Numbered from the stretch's first letter, positions 1 through 7,310 are shown. The stretch: 17,890 bases of DNA from Methanobrevibacter_A sp964547125 (GCA_964547125.1 CAZJLS010000032.1:1-17890), one strand, 5' to 3'. Notes: generated by a model from the letters alone, not told the origin. Program-made: numbers and translations.

Positions 1-196
1 GGATTTTTTCTTGAATCATTAATTGACCTGGGTCAGAACACATGTATTTGTAATCAGTCGCGTATACTACATTTGGTAAGGTTTTAGCATATTCTGCTAC
101 TGCTTTGACGTCAACAACACCGGCTATGTTTACACCACAGTGACAGACAAATACTCCTACTCTTACTTCTTCATTGTTATTATTTTCCTCTGCCAT
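1..196 (-). CDS. hdrA: Heterodisulfide reductase subunit A, N-terminal part (runs off the window)
   Basis: The reverse strand from the ATG at 196 reads MAEENNNNEEVRVGVFVCHC and continues GVNIAGVVDVKAVAEYAKTL to the window edge, 65 residues in all. The VCHCGVNIAGVVDV stretch followed by PNVVYATDYKYMCSDPGQ is the characteristic start of HdrA. HdrA is the flavin and iron-sulfur subunit of the cytoplasmic HdrABC complex, which reduces the CoM-S-S-CoB heterodisulfide and in hydrogenotrophic methanogens bifurcates electrons to ferredoxin. The cysteines CHC and the later MCSDPG are visible; the FAD and 4Fe-4S domains would lie beyond the edge. The start is supported by AGGTGA at 205-210, eight bases upstream. 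The gene has its own promoter and is not part of the radA unit, whose terminator lies between them. Only the first tenth or so of the expected protein is present. Confidence 0.93.
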   Translation of the reverse strand, partial: MAEENNNNEEVRVGVFVCHCGVNIAGVVDVKAVAEYAKTLPNVVYATDYKYMCSDPGQLMIQEKI

Positions 197-249
197 TTAA
201 AAAATCACCTTGTACAAGTTGATGATATTTTTTATCAACACTATCTAAA

Positions 250-262
250 TTTTATATATAAA
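250..262 (-). promoter_or_regulatory. TATA box of hdrA
   Basis: Read on the minus strand this is TTTATATATAAAA, a near-ideal archaeal TATA element. Its centre is about 60 bases upstream of the hdrA ATG, which would put the transcript start near 229 and give a leader of roughly 30 bases that contains the AGGTGA ribosome binding site. Confidence 0.55.
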
Positions 263-514
263 TAAATTTTAGATACATTCTTATGTTTATAATATAAGTT
301 AATAAAGGTTTCTATTGAATATGTTGAGTAAACTTTATATAATAGAAAATAAGTATTAAATTAAAAAAACTAAAAAGAAAAAACACCAAAGGATAGAACT
401 TAAAAATAAAAATAAATAAATAAATGAATTCAAATAAGAAAATAAAACAAAATAAACAATAGAAAAATATTGATTTTTTAAATAAATTTCTAGTTAAAAA
501 AAGTTTAAAAAAAA

Positions 515-540
515 GAGTATTTTTCTATAAAAAAATACTC
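515..540 (-). terminator. Terminator hairpin of the RPA-radA operon
   Basis: GAGTATTTTT (515-524) and AAAAATACTC (531-540) form a perfect 10-base-pair stem with a six-base loop. On the minus strand the hairpin follows the radA stop by about 18 bases and is followed by two runs of seven or eight T. This is the classical shape of an intrinsic terminator for minus-strand transcripts. Confidence 0.75.
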
Positions 541-557
541 AAATTTGAAAAAAAAAT

Positions 558-1511
558 CTAGTCAACAATACCATCAGTTGTAATTTTAAATACACATTCA
601 CCTTCAGGTAAGTGTGGACTGTCAACTAATCTTGCAATTCTTTTTCCTGCTAAACCTTTTTTAATCCAAAGTCTATAGGTAGATGCGTGTCCTAAAACAT
701 GTCCACCAATAGCTTTTGTAGGGCTTCCAAAGAATGCGTCTGGTCTTGCTTGTACCTGGTTAGTTATGAATACAGCAATATTATAAGTATTAGCTAATGT
801 TTGTAAAACATGTAAGTGTTGGTTTAATTTTTGTTGTCTTACTGCTAATGATTCACGTCCAACATATTCTGCTCTGAAATGTGCCATTAATGAATCTACA
901 ATAACAAGTTTAACATTAGCTCCACTTTGTATTAAATTGTTTACTTTATCTGCCATTAGCATTTGGTGGGATGAGTTGAATGCTCTTGCAATGTGTATTT
1001 TTTGTAGTGCTTCACTTGGATCTAATCCAAATCCTTCTGCGATTTGCTCTATTCTTTCTGGTCTGAATGTGTTTTCAGTATCGATAAATACACATTCTCC
1101 ATCTAATCCACCTTTTTCTTCTGGAAGTTGTACTGTTACTGCTAGTTCATGTGATAATTGACTTTTTCCTGAACCAAATTCTCCAAATACTTCTGTTAGT
1201 GATTGTGTTTCGATTCCTCCACCGATTAAATCGTTTATACCTTCACTTCCAGTAGTTATACGTCCAACTTCTTTTCTTCTTTCTAACACATCGAATGCTG
1301 TTTCAAAGTCTAGTTCTGCAGCTTTACGAGCAGCTTCTATAACTTTAATTGCTACTCCTTCACCTATTTCTGCTTTTGCTGCTAATTCTTTTGGAGTTGC
1401 TGTTGCTAATCTCATCATATCTCCAAAACCAGCATCTTGTAATTTTACTGCAGTTTTTTCTCCGACTCCTGGTAAATCATTAAGCATTACTTCATTTTCT
1501 TCTTCAGCCAT
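558..1511 (-). CDS. radA: DNA repair and recombination protein RadA
   Basis: RadA is the archaeal RecA/Rad51-family recombinase; it forms ATP-dependent filaments on single-stranded DNA and carries out strand exchange. The protein of 317 residues has the usual N-terminal helix-hairpin-helix domain (LPGVGEKTAVKLQDAGF, about residues 13-29), the FETA polymerisation motif (69-72), Walker A GEFGSGKSQ (110-118), Walker B LVIVD (202-206) and the C-terminal L2 region with AIGGHVLGHAS. There is no intein. The start is taken at the ATG at 1511, not the in-frame ATG at 1526, because the ribosome binding site GAGGTGT (1518-1524) overlaps the upstream ATG and stands nine bases from the one at 1511. It lies 43 bases downstream of the RPA stop, so the two single-strand-DNA proteins are probably cotranscribed, and it is followed by a strong terminator. 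Confidence 0.97.
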   Translation of the reverse strand: MAEEENEVMLNDLPGVGEKTAVKLQDAGFGDMMRLATATPKELAAKAEIGEGVAIKVIEAARKAAELDFETAFDVLERRKEVGRITTGSEGINDLIGGGIETQSLTEVFGEFGSGKSQLSHELAVTVQLPEEKGGLDGECVFIDTENTFRPERIEQIAEGFGLDPSEALQKIHIARAFNSSHQMLMADKVNNLIQSGANVKLVIVDSLMAHFRAEYVGRESLAVRQQKLNQHLHVLQTLANTYNIAVFITNQVQARPDAFFGSPTKAIGGHVLGHASTYRLWIKKGLAGKRIARLVDSPHLPEGECVFKITTDGIVD

Positions 1512-1517
1512 TTTTAT

Positions 1518-1524
1518 ACACCTC
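1518..1524 (-). promoter_or_regulatory. Ribosome binding site that fixes the radA start
   Basis: Minus-strand GAGGTGT ends in front of a nine-base spacer counted from GAGG to the ATG at 1511. The longer in-frame reading from 1526 would have to start inside this site. Confidence 0.7.
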
Positions 1525-1554
1525 ATATGTTTAATAAAAATTTTTTTATGTCAA

Positions 1555-3951
1555 TTATATTTCTTTAGATAAGATTCTTTTTGGGTTTAATCTTATAGCT
1601 TCATTATATTCATCATAACTTACATCAACAATTAAGTCTAATGTTAATGTTGTTAAATCTTCAATTTTAGCCTCTATTGGACCTAAATCTTCACTGTCTT
1701 CAACGATACTTATGATTTCTTCTTCAGACATTTCTAGTAATTCTTCAACTAGTTTGCCAAAGAATGTTATAGATACTTCTCCTGTATCATCTTCGAATTT
1801 TGATGGTAACATTAAGGTGTAATTTGGTTTATCAAATTCTTCACCACAGTATTCACATGTATACTCATCATCTTCATTTAATTCTACATTATTTCTACAG
1901 TGAGGACATTTCATTAATAATAATTTTTCTGAGTAAATATCAACTAAACTTCCACTTACTCGAACATTAATATCATCTTCTTCTAATTCAGTGATTGTTT
2001 TTAATTGATAAATTGTTTCTTTTAATTCATCGAATGTTGGTAATAAATCTGTTTCTTCGTCTGTAGGTTCTATTAAATCGCAACTTCCTCCAATACTTAA
2101 TTCTAATCTATCTTCACGGAATGTTACTTTTGGATTATCAATTTTTATTGCATCTCCAACATTAAATCCTTCTAGTTTTGTTTGATCATCCCAAAGACTT
2201 GCTTTTATTGAACCTGTTTCGTCAGCTAAATCTATGCTTCTAACTTTTCCAGATGTTCCATCAGTTCTTTGGAATTCAACAGTATCTTGAATATCAAGGA
2301 TTCTTGCTATTAAACGTATTTTTGTATCATCCTCGTCTAGTTCATCGATTTTTTTCGTGTCGTATAACATTTCTTCTAGTTCGCTGAATGATGGTAGGTC
2401 TCCAACTTCATCTTCTTTTAATTGTATTACACGTGAAGTTTTACCTATGTTGAGTTCAACATCTTGCATTCCTAGTCTTGTTCTAACATTTTCTAGACGA
2501 ATAGCTTCACCTACTTTTAGGTTTAATTTTGCTTTATCATCCCAGAATGAAATTCTTGTTGATCCTGTTGAGTCGGCAATTTCAGCGGATTTTACTAAAC
2601 CTATTGATGAATCTTCTCTTTGGAATTCTCTAGTGTCATATAGTGATATTAATCTTCCTATAACGTCAACTTCTTCTCCATCGTCTTCAAATTCTTGAAT
2701 TTCAACTATTGTTAAAGGTTTCATTCTTGATTTGATTTCGTTGAGAGTTTCTATTAGTTCTTCATCACATTTTGGATTTATTGTGAAGCTACTGTTCCAG
2801 TTTGTATTTAATCTGTAACCTGATGTAGCATATTCATCGAATTCTATGTTTCCTCCAACTATTTTAACTATATCTCCTTTTGCAAATTCTATTTGAGTAT
2901 CTTTATTCCATAATGTTACTCTTATAGAACCTGTGTCATCTGCTATTTCTATTGATTTAACATAACCTTCTGTTCCATCTTTTCTTTGGAAGGTTATTGT
3001 GTCTTGGATTTTTGTTATTATTCCTAGTACTGTAACGTCTTTTAGTTCTTGTGCTTCTCCGATTTTAAGTATTGTTTCTTTAAATTCTGGAACATCAAAG
3101 TCTCCTTTAACTATTTTACCTCCCCAGTGAGATAAAGATAATTCTCCATTTCTTTCTCGTGCTTGTGCTCTTAGGATTTTAATGGAGTCGCCTTCTTCTA
3201 ATCCTAAGTCTTCAATAAGACTTACATCTTTATTCCATAATGTGTAGCTTATTTTACCACTTTCATCTTGGATGTCGATTGAGGTTACTTTTCCTTTTTT
3301 ACCATTACTTTCATAATTTCTAATTTCTGGGAGTCTTATTATTCTTCCCATTAAGTTTATGGTTTCATTAGGAATTATATCTTTAATTAGAGTTATTGGT
3401 TCTTCATATTCTGGGAAACTTGGATAATCTTCAGCATTTAGAACTTTTATTTGTGATCTTGGTTGCATTTGTAGTTCAATACCATTGTAACCGTCACGTG
3501 CTTCCATATTAGTTATTTGGATAACATCTCCTTCTGAAAACTTTTTTAAATGTTTAAGATTGTCTGTCCAGAGTGTTATTCTTATGGAACCTGTGTCATC
3601 TGCAAAGTCCATGTTACAGAGTTTTCCTTCTTTTCCTTTACGTGATGTGAACTTTTTAATGTTTGAGATACCCATTACTTTACCTGTTAGTGTGATATTT
3701 TGTGCACCGACTTCTAATTTATCGATTTTGTCGATTGCATGTTCACTTTTTGTAGATAATGTTTCGTTTTTCTCATCTGAATATGGGGATACTATCATTT
3801 TTGCAATGTCTATTTCTTTTACAAAGCTAGCATCTTTATATTCTTCGTTAAGTTCATTCATCTTTTCTAAAAATTCATCTTGGGAAAGATGATCTTTTAC
3901 TTTTTCGTATTGTTCTTTAATTGCTTCGTCCTGAAATATTTCTTCATCCAT
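1555..3951 (-). CDS. rpa: Replication protein A, long single-chain form with several OB folds and a zinc finger
   Basis: This is the single-stranded-DNA-binding protein of replication, repair and recombination. After an acidic N-terminal stretch, the 798 residues hold about five similar OB-fold units spaced by roughly 105-115 residues. Each ends in a GSIRxTLW-type strand: GSIRITLW, GKISYTLW, GSIRVTLW, GSTRISFW and GSIKASLW. Near residue 680 comes a C4 zinc finger, CPHC-x13-CEYC, followed by a last OB-like unit with GEVSITFFGKL. This is the single-polypeptide layout known from Methanobacteriales and methanococci rather than the three-subunit one. The ATG at 3951 is chosen because GAGG (3961-3964) is nine bases upstream; the longer TTG reading from 3966 would overlap that site. 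It is the first gene of an operon with radA. The protein is very acidic, as usual in the family. Confidence 0.93.
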   Translation of the reverse strand: MDEEIFQDEAIKEQYEKVKDHLSQDEFLEKMNELNEEYKDASFVKEIDIAKMIVSPYSDEKNETLSTKSEHAIDKIDKLEVGAQNITLTGKVMGISNIKKFTSRKGKEGKLCNMDFADDTGSIRITLWTDNLKHLKKFSEGDVIQITNMEARDGYNGIELQMQPRSQIKVLNAEDYPSFPEYEEPITLIKDIIPNETINLMGRIIRLPEIRNYESNGKKGKVTSIDIQDESGKISYTLWNKDVSLIEDLGLEEGDSIKILRAQARERNGELSLSHWGGKIVKGDFDVPEFKETILKIGEAQELKDVTVLGIITKIQDTITFQRKDGTEGYVKSIEIADDTGSIRVTLWNKDTQIEFAKGDIVKIVGGNIEFDEYATSGYRLNTNWNSSFTINPKCDEELIETLNEIKSRMKPLTIVEIQEFEDDGEEVDVIGRLISLYDTREFQREDSSIGLVKSAEIADSTGSTRISFWDDKAKLNLKVGEAIRLENVRTRLGMQDVELNIGKTSRVIQLKEDEVGDLPSFSELEEMLYDTKKIDELDEDDTKIRLIARILDIQDTVEFQRTDGTSGKVRSIDLADETGSIKASLWDDQTKLEGFNVGDAIKIDNPKVTFREDRLELSIGGSCDLIEPTDEETDLLPTFDELKETIYQLKTITELEEDDINVRVSGSLVDIYSEKLLLMKCPHCRNNVELNEDDEYTCEYCGEEFDKPNYTLMLPSKFEDDTGEVSITFFGKLVEELLEMSEEEIISIVEDSEDLGPIEAKIEDLTTLTLDLIVDVSYDEYNEAIRLNPKRILSKEI

Positions 3952-3991
3952 AACTAAATTCCTCAACCAGGGTAAGTGAATTAATATTAAT

Positions 3992-4000
3992 ATTATATAA
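3992..4000 (-). promoter_or_regulatory. TATA box of the RPA-radA operon
   Basis: Read on the minus strand it is TTATATAAT, about 45 bases upstream of the RPA start. A transcript start about 27 bases downstream would leave a leader of about 18 bases containing the GAGG site. Confidence 0.45.
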
Positions 4001-4010
4001 TATATGAAAT

Positions 4011-4022
4011 ATGCCCGAGCAT
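4011..4022. promoter_or_regulatory. 12-base inverted repeat just upstream of the RPA promoter
   Basis: ATGCCCGAGCAT (ATGC-CCGA-GCAT) is the only GC-rich patch in an otherwise almost pure A/T intergenic region. It lies about ten bases upstream of the putative TATA box of the RPA-radA operon, where an activator or repressor could sit. The half sites are only four bases, so chance is a real alternative. Confidence 0.25.
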
Positions 4023-4250
4023 TTGAAAAGTAATATTGAAGTAAAACCGTTTAAAAACAATATTATCTAATAAAAATTCGTATTTTCTAGTATTTTTCAA
4101 ATCTGAACCTAAAAAAATTCTTCATATTTTAAATAGTATAATATTAATATTACAATAAAAATATTAAATTGTTAAAATTTTATTATGATTAGATACTATT
4201 TATATTTTAAATATAATATAAAAATTTTGAACTTAAAAAAAGTTAAAATA

Positions 4251-4270
4251 AAGGGTTTAATAAAACCCTT
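4251..4270 (-). terminator. Terminator hairpin of the adhesin gene
   Basis: AAGGGTTT (4251-4258) and AAACCCTT (4263-4270) make a perfect eight-base-pair stem with a four-base loop. It starts two bases after the adhesin stop codon on the minus strand and is followed by T-rich sequence with a run of seven T. Confidence 0.75.
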
Positions 4271-4272
4271 AT

Positions 4273-6135
4273 TTAATATACTGGTTCTCTATATTGACCA
4301 AATGGATATGAAACCTTATTTAAACATTTACAAGATGAATATTTTGATGTTCCTTCATATGAACATTTAATTGTATATTCTCCGTATCCTAAATTAATAG
4401 GTAATGAGAAATATCCATCTTCATTAGTTAAAACACTATAAATTTTAGATGTATTATCAGATTGACGTGTGATATTAATGTCAACTGTTTTATGACTTAT
4501 AGCATCTCCAGAGTATGTTTTAAGAGTTCCAACATAATATTTTGATTTATCCTCTTCAGTTTTAATGATAGTTTCTGTTTTGTTTGTAAGTGGATTAGAT
4601 ATTAGAATGTCGTTTGTAGAGAGTTTAAGATTGTTGTCTTGAAGATATACACTTACTTGGTATGCTCCTGGATTTAGATTAATTGGAATGTTAATAAGAC
4701 TTGTACCTGGAGTATAATAATAGAATTTTTTAACATTATCACTTAGACGTGTGAATTCTACTTTAATTTGTGAATTTTCAAGATATACTGGATTTAAACT
4801 CTGTACTTGGAAGGTGAAGTTTTCTTTATCTCCATATGTTATGTTAATATCCTTATTATTTGAAATACTGAACATTTTATGTCCATAAATTAATAAGACT
4901 ATGAATCTGTTGGTGTTGTTTTCAATTTTTAAAGTGTCTTGACTTAGTTTGTAATTTTCATGGTATTTGTAGTAGTCTTTGTAGTATGTTTCAATATTAT
5001 ATATTCCATCTGCTAGGTTTATTGGTAAGTTTATTGTTCCATTTTCATCTGTTGTTAGATTGTATATTTTACTTGCATCATTTGATGTTCTTGTAATTTT
5101 TACACTAATTTGAAGGTTAGATGCTGTTGTATTGTTTGTTGTTAGTTGTGCTATGAAGTTTTCGAATGGTTTTCCTTCATTTGTAGCTGTCACATTTTCA
5201 GTGCCGAGTATGTGTATTTTTAATTCTTTAAATTTTGGTGTGTTATCTATTATTCCAATAATTTGAACATCATTTGTTGGTACTCTTATATATTCAGTTC
5301 CATTAATTATTATGGTTTCTGCATTTTCAGGTCTTTTGAAATTGTCTATGTAGTTTGTAGTGGTTTTTGGTGATTCTGTTAAATTAATATATGTTCCATT
5401 ACTGGTTTCGTATCCTAGTAAATAGGATTTGTGGAATATTGGGTTGTTAACGTCTGTTAAAGGTTCAAAACTTCTTGAATAAAATATGTGGTAGTATGTT
5501 TGGTTGTCTTTATCGAATGCATATATTACTGATTGGTTGTTGTAGTGGAATTTTGTTATGTTACCATAGTAATTGTTTAGTGTGTTTTCAAAATCCATTA
5601 CCATTGCACCGTTGAAGAAGAATAAGTCTTCGTTGGTGGAGCATCCGTATATGTATCCGTAGTCTTCCCATCTTTGATGTATTTCTTCTTGTGTGTATGT
5701 TATTTTTACTGGTTTTGGTATTGTTTCGTCTATTTCGAAGCTTGTTACATATGAGTTTTCTATTACTGGATTTATTAGATTGTCTATTGGTTCGTATCGT
5801 CTTAGTTCTAGTATATGATAGTATGTTCTTTCGCCTAAGTCAAATGCATATATTTCTGATGTGTTGCTGTAGTAAAATTTGCTTATGTCTGCCCCGTAGA
5901 ACTGTTTTAATTTTTCTTCTGAGGGAGGAGTGTTGTCGTCTCCAAATAGGAAATCATCGTCACATATCCCCATGTTTCCAGGTGTTTGTATCTTTACTTC
6001 GTTTATTGTTGAGTTTTCATTTGATGCTTGTGGTGTGTGGTTTGCATCTAGGTTTGTGGTGTCTGTTGCGAAGCTTATTGGTAAAATTATTAGGAATATT
6101 AGGAGTGTTATTCCTATTATTATTTTTTTTATAAT
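4273..6135 (-). CDS. Secreted adhesin-like protein with Ig-like repeats; start codon appears to be ATT
   Basis: The protein would be exported and displayed at the surface. From an ATT at 6135 it has 620 residues and begins with a textbook signal peptide, IKKIIIGITLLIFLIILP then ISFAT. The N-terminal half holds two copies of a roughly 105-residue unit that I do not recognise; each contains YAFD-x6-TYYHI and a later EP-x8-NP stretch. The C-terminal half holds three related Ig-like or carboxypeptidase-regulatory-like units, each with an ITRxSDNxSKIY-type strand and a following LPINL motif. There are many N-x-S/T sequons and a cysteine-rich end (CSYEGTSKYSSCKC). It resembles the adhesin-like proteins of gut methanogens. 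No ATG, GTG or TTG lies upstream in frame before the stop at 6154-6156. The first in-frame ATG (5973) would lose the signal peptide. GAGG at 6145-6148 is nine bases from the ATT. No transmembrane anchor is seen at the C-terminus. Confidence 0.8.
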   Translation of the reverse strand: MIKKIIIGITLLIFLIILPISFATDTTNLDANHTPQASNENSTINEVKIQTPGNMGICDDDFLFGDDNTPPSEEKLKQFYGADISKFYYSNTSEIYAFDLGERTYYHILELRRYEPIDNLINPVIENSYVTSFEIDETIPKPVKITYTQEEIHQRWEDYGYIYGCSTNEDLFFFNGAMVMDFENTLNNYYGNITKFHYNNQSVIYAFDKDNQTYYHIFYSRSFEPLTDVNNPIFHKSYLLGYETSNGTYINLTESPKTTTNYIDNFKRPENAETIIINGTEYIRVPTNDVQIIGIIDNTPKFKELKIHILGTENVTATNEGKPFENFIAQLTTNNTTASNLQISVKITRTSNDASKIYNLTTDENGTINLPINLADGIYNIETYYKDYYKYHENYKLSQDTLKIENNTNRFIVLLIYGHKMFSISNNKDINITYGDKENFTFQVQSLNPVYLENSQIKVEFTRLSDNVKKFYYYTPGTSLINIPINLNPGAYQVSVYLQDNNLKLSTNDILISNPLTNKTETIIKTEEDKSKYYVGTLKTYSGDAISHKTVDINITRQSDNTSKIYSVLTNEDGYFSLPINLGYGEYTIKCSYEGTSKYSSCKCLNKVSYPFGQYREPVY

Positions 6136-6144
6136 TTTATCATG

Positions 6145-6148
6145 CCTC
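6145..6148 (-). promoter_or_regulatory. Ribosome binding site pointing to a non-standard adhesin start
   Basis: Minus-strand GAGG is followed by nine bases (CATGATAAA) and then ATT. An ATG one base after GAGG is in another frame and gives only a four-residue peptide. RPA and radA both have GAGG, nine bases, ATG. Confidence 0.55.
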
Positions 6149-6202
6149 TTTTTTTAAATTTTTTTGGTGAAAAAATGTGTGTAAATTATTTTTCACATTG
6201 TG

Positions 6203-6261
6203 TTTTATTTAGTGCAATAGGAATATATAAATGTTTTTTTTTGAGAATTAAGTCTTTAAAA
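6203..6261. repeat. Direct repeat, copy A, carrying the adhesin promoter
   Basis: This 59-base sequence matches 7245-7302 with four substitutions and one T missing from the other copy; its last 27 bases are identical there. It contains ATTTATATATT on the minus strand (6222-6232), a good TATA box whose transcript start would lie near 6199, about 64 bases before the adhesin start. The two copies enclose the toxin module. Confidence 0.8.
6222..6232 (-). promoter_or_regulatory. TATA box of the adhesin gene
   Basis: Minus-strand ATTTATATATT lies inside repeat copy A and is the best TATA element upstream of the adhesin. The T-run and the GAGAATTAAG block of the repeat lie just upstream of it in the transcription sense. 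Confidence 0.45.
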
Positions 6262-6429
6262 AAAGCAGAACTGCTATTATTTTTTACTATTTAAAATTAT
6301 CAAAAAAATCTAGATAAGAAAAAAGAGAAATTACAAAAAGATTAAGCTGTTAAATATTTAGATTGAATAATATTTATTATTAATGAAATCGATATTTTAT
6401 ATTGTAAATAGTAATATGGAGGGTTTGTT

Positions 6430-6627
6430 TTGGTTGAAGGAAATGAATTAGATTCTACTTATGGAATTTCTGATGAAGAACTTACAAAAAGATTTAAAGC
6501 TTCTATAGAACTTGATAAAAAAATATGTGAAATTAAAGGACTTCCTATTGCCTGTTATGATGATAAAAATAAACGTGCTTATTTAAAGTATCCTGATGGA
6601 AAGAGAGTTTATGTTACAGAAAAATAG
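6430..6627 (+). CDS. Small antitoxin-like protein preceding a zeta-type toxin gene
   Basis: This gene encodes 65 residues, opening MVEGNELDSTYGISDEELTK and ending in PDGKRVYVTEK. I do not recognise a named family. The charged N-terminal helix followed by GLPIACYDD and a short beta-type tail is like the small uncharacterised proteins often encoded directly before zeta-toxin kinases, so it is probably the partner antitoxin. The start is TTG at 6430, preceded by a strong GGAGGG (6418-6423) with six bases between. The gene overlaps the toxin frame by 17 bases, the usual coupling of such pairs. It is one of only two genes on the plus strand in the window and its own reading frame is intact. Confidence 0.6.
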   Translation: MVEGNELDSTYGISDEELTKRFKASIELDKKICEIKGLPIACYDDKNKRAYLKYPDGKRVYVTEK

Positions 6628-7189
6628 ACTTCCAGAAGTTATGATTTTTGCAGGTCCAAATGGTAGTGGTAAAACAACTATAACACATATGGCAAAAACT
6701 GTTGGTGTATACATTAATGCTGACGATATTAAAAAATCAAATTTATGTAGTGATTTTGAAGCTGCACAATAAGCTGAAGAACTTCGAAAATTAAATATAG
6801 AAAAAGGAAAAGATTTTACATTTGAAACTGTGCTTTCAACAGAATATAATCTTAAATTACTTAAAAAGGCTAAAGAAAAAGGATATTTTTTAAGATGTAT
6901 CTATGTTCTTACTGATGATTATGAAATAAATATTGCTAGAGTGAAGATGAGGGAATCTATGGGTGGACATGGAGTTCCAGAAGAAAAAATCAAATCAAGA
7001 TATCAAAAAGCACTTAAATTAATTCCAAAATTAATTGAAATTTGTGATATATTTCATATTTATGACAATACAACTTCTCCATTTAGAATATTTAAGAAAA
7101 GAAAAGATGTATACTATCATTGGGAAAATGAATATTGGACTAATTCTGATATTGAAAAACTTACTGGCATAAAGGAATATGAAAACTAA
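6611..7189 (+). pseudogene. Zeta-toxin-family P-loop kinase gene interrupted by one TAA codon
   Basis: From the ATG at 6611 the frame reads through Walker A AGPNGSGKTT (residues 14-23), YINADDI (34-40) and then, after a TAA at 6770-6772 (codon 54), continues in the same frame to 7189. The continuation holds FETVLS, the family motif MGGHGVPEEKIKSRYQKAL and the C-terminal KRKDVYYHWENEYW. All landmarks of the zeta-toxin/AAA_33 kinase group are present and in order, about 190 residues, with no frameshift. Known zeta toxins phosphorylate UDP-N-acetylglucosamine or other small substrates and are held in check by a small antitoxin. The context CAA-TAA-GCTGAAGAA suggests a single C to T change from CAA in an expected AAQQAEEL segment. 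The 53-residue 5' piece keeps only the P-loop, so the enzyme should be inactive unless the stop is read through. Confidence 0.8.
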
Positions 7190-7244
7190 TTATTCATAAA
7201 ATATGTAAATATTTAATTTTATTTCTATTTTTCTTTTTTTTTCT

Positions 7245-7302
7245 TTTTATTTAGTGTAATAAGAGTATATAAATCTTTTTTTTGAGAATTAAGTCTTTAA
7301 AA
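7245..7302. repeat. Direct repeat, copy B, at the far side of the toxin module
   Basis: This 58-base sequence is nearly identical to copy A at 6203-6261. It has the same TATA-like TATATAAAT core and the identical block TTTGAGAATTAAGTC. No minus-strand gene starts downstream of it before the toxin module, so it looks like an orphan copy of the adhesin promoter. It begins 55 bases after the end of the broken toxin gene and ends 9 bases before the stop of the sugar transferase gene. Confidence 0.8.
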
Positions 7303-7310
7303 GAAAGTTT

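Larger units (their letters stand above)
197..557. other. Intergenic region between hdrA and radA
   Basis: These 361 bases are strongly A-rich on the plus strand and hold no credible gene. They contain the hdrA ribosome binding site (205-210) and TATA box (250-262) at the left end and the radA terminator hairpin (515-540) at the right end. I see nothing else in the A-rich middle. Confidence 0.7.
3952..4272. other. Intergenic region between RPA and the adhesin gene
   Basis: These 321 bases are over 80 per cent A/T by eye. They hold the RPA ribosome binding site, TATA box and inverted repeat at the left and the adhesin terminator at the right (4251-4270). The plus-strand open frame beginning at 4185 runs into the adhesin gene and has no ribosome binding site, so I do not count it as a gene. 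Confidence 0.65.

Noticed and set aside
4185..4370. Plus-strand open frame of 61 codons
   Set aside because: It runs through the adhesin terminator and into the 3' end of the adhesin gene in antisense, has no ribosome binding site and reads as low-complexity Ile/Lys/Tyr.
5691..6157. Plus-strand open frames over the start of the adhesin
   Set aside because: They are antisense to the signal peptide and first repeat of the adhesin, and their sequence is a hydrophobic low-complexity shadow.
6264..6275. Short inverted repeat AGCAG-AA-CTGCT next to repeat copy A
   Set aside because: The usable stem is only four pairs once a loop is allowed, and it follows no gene end, so I cannot support it as a terminator or operator.
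6770..6772. Recoding of the in-frame stop in the toxin gene (pyrrolysine or selenocysteine)
   Set aside because: The codon is TAA, whereas pyrrolysine uses TAG and selenocysteine TGA, and the place corresponds to an ordinary Gln; a nonsense mutation is simpler.
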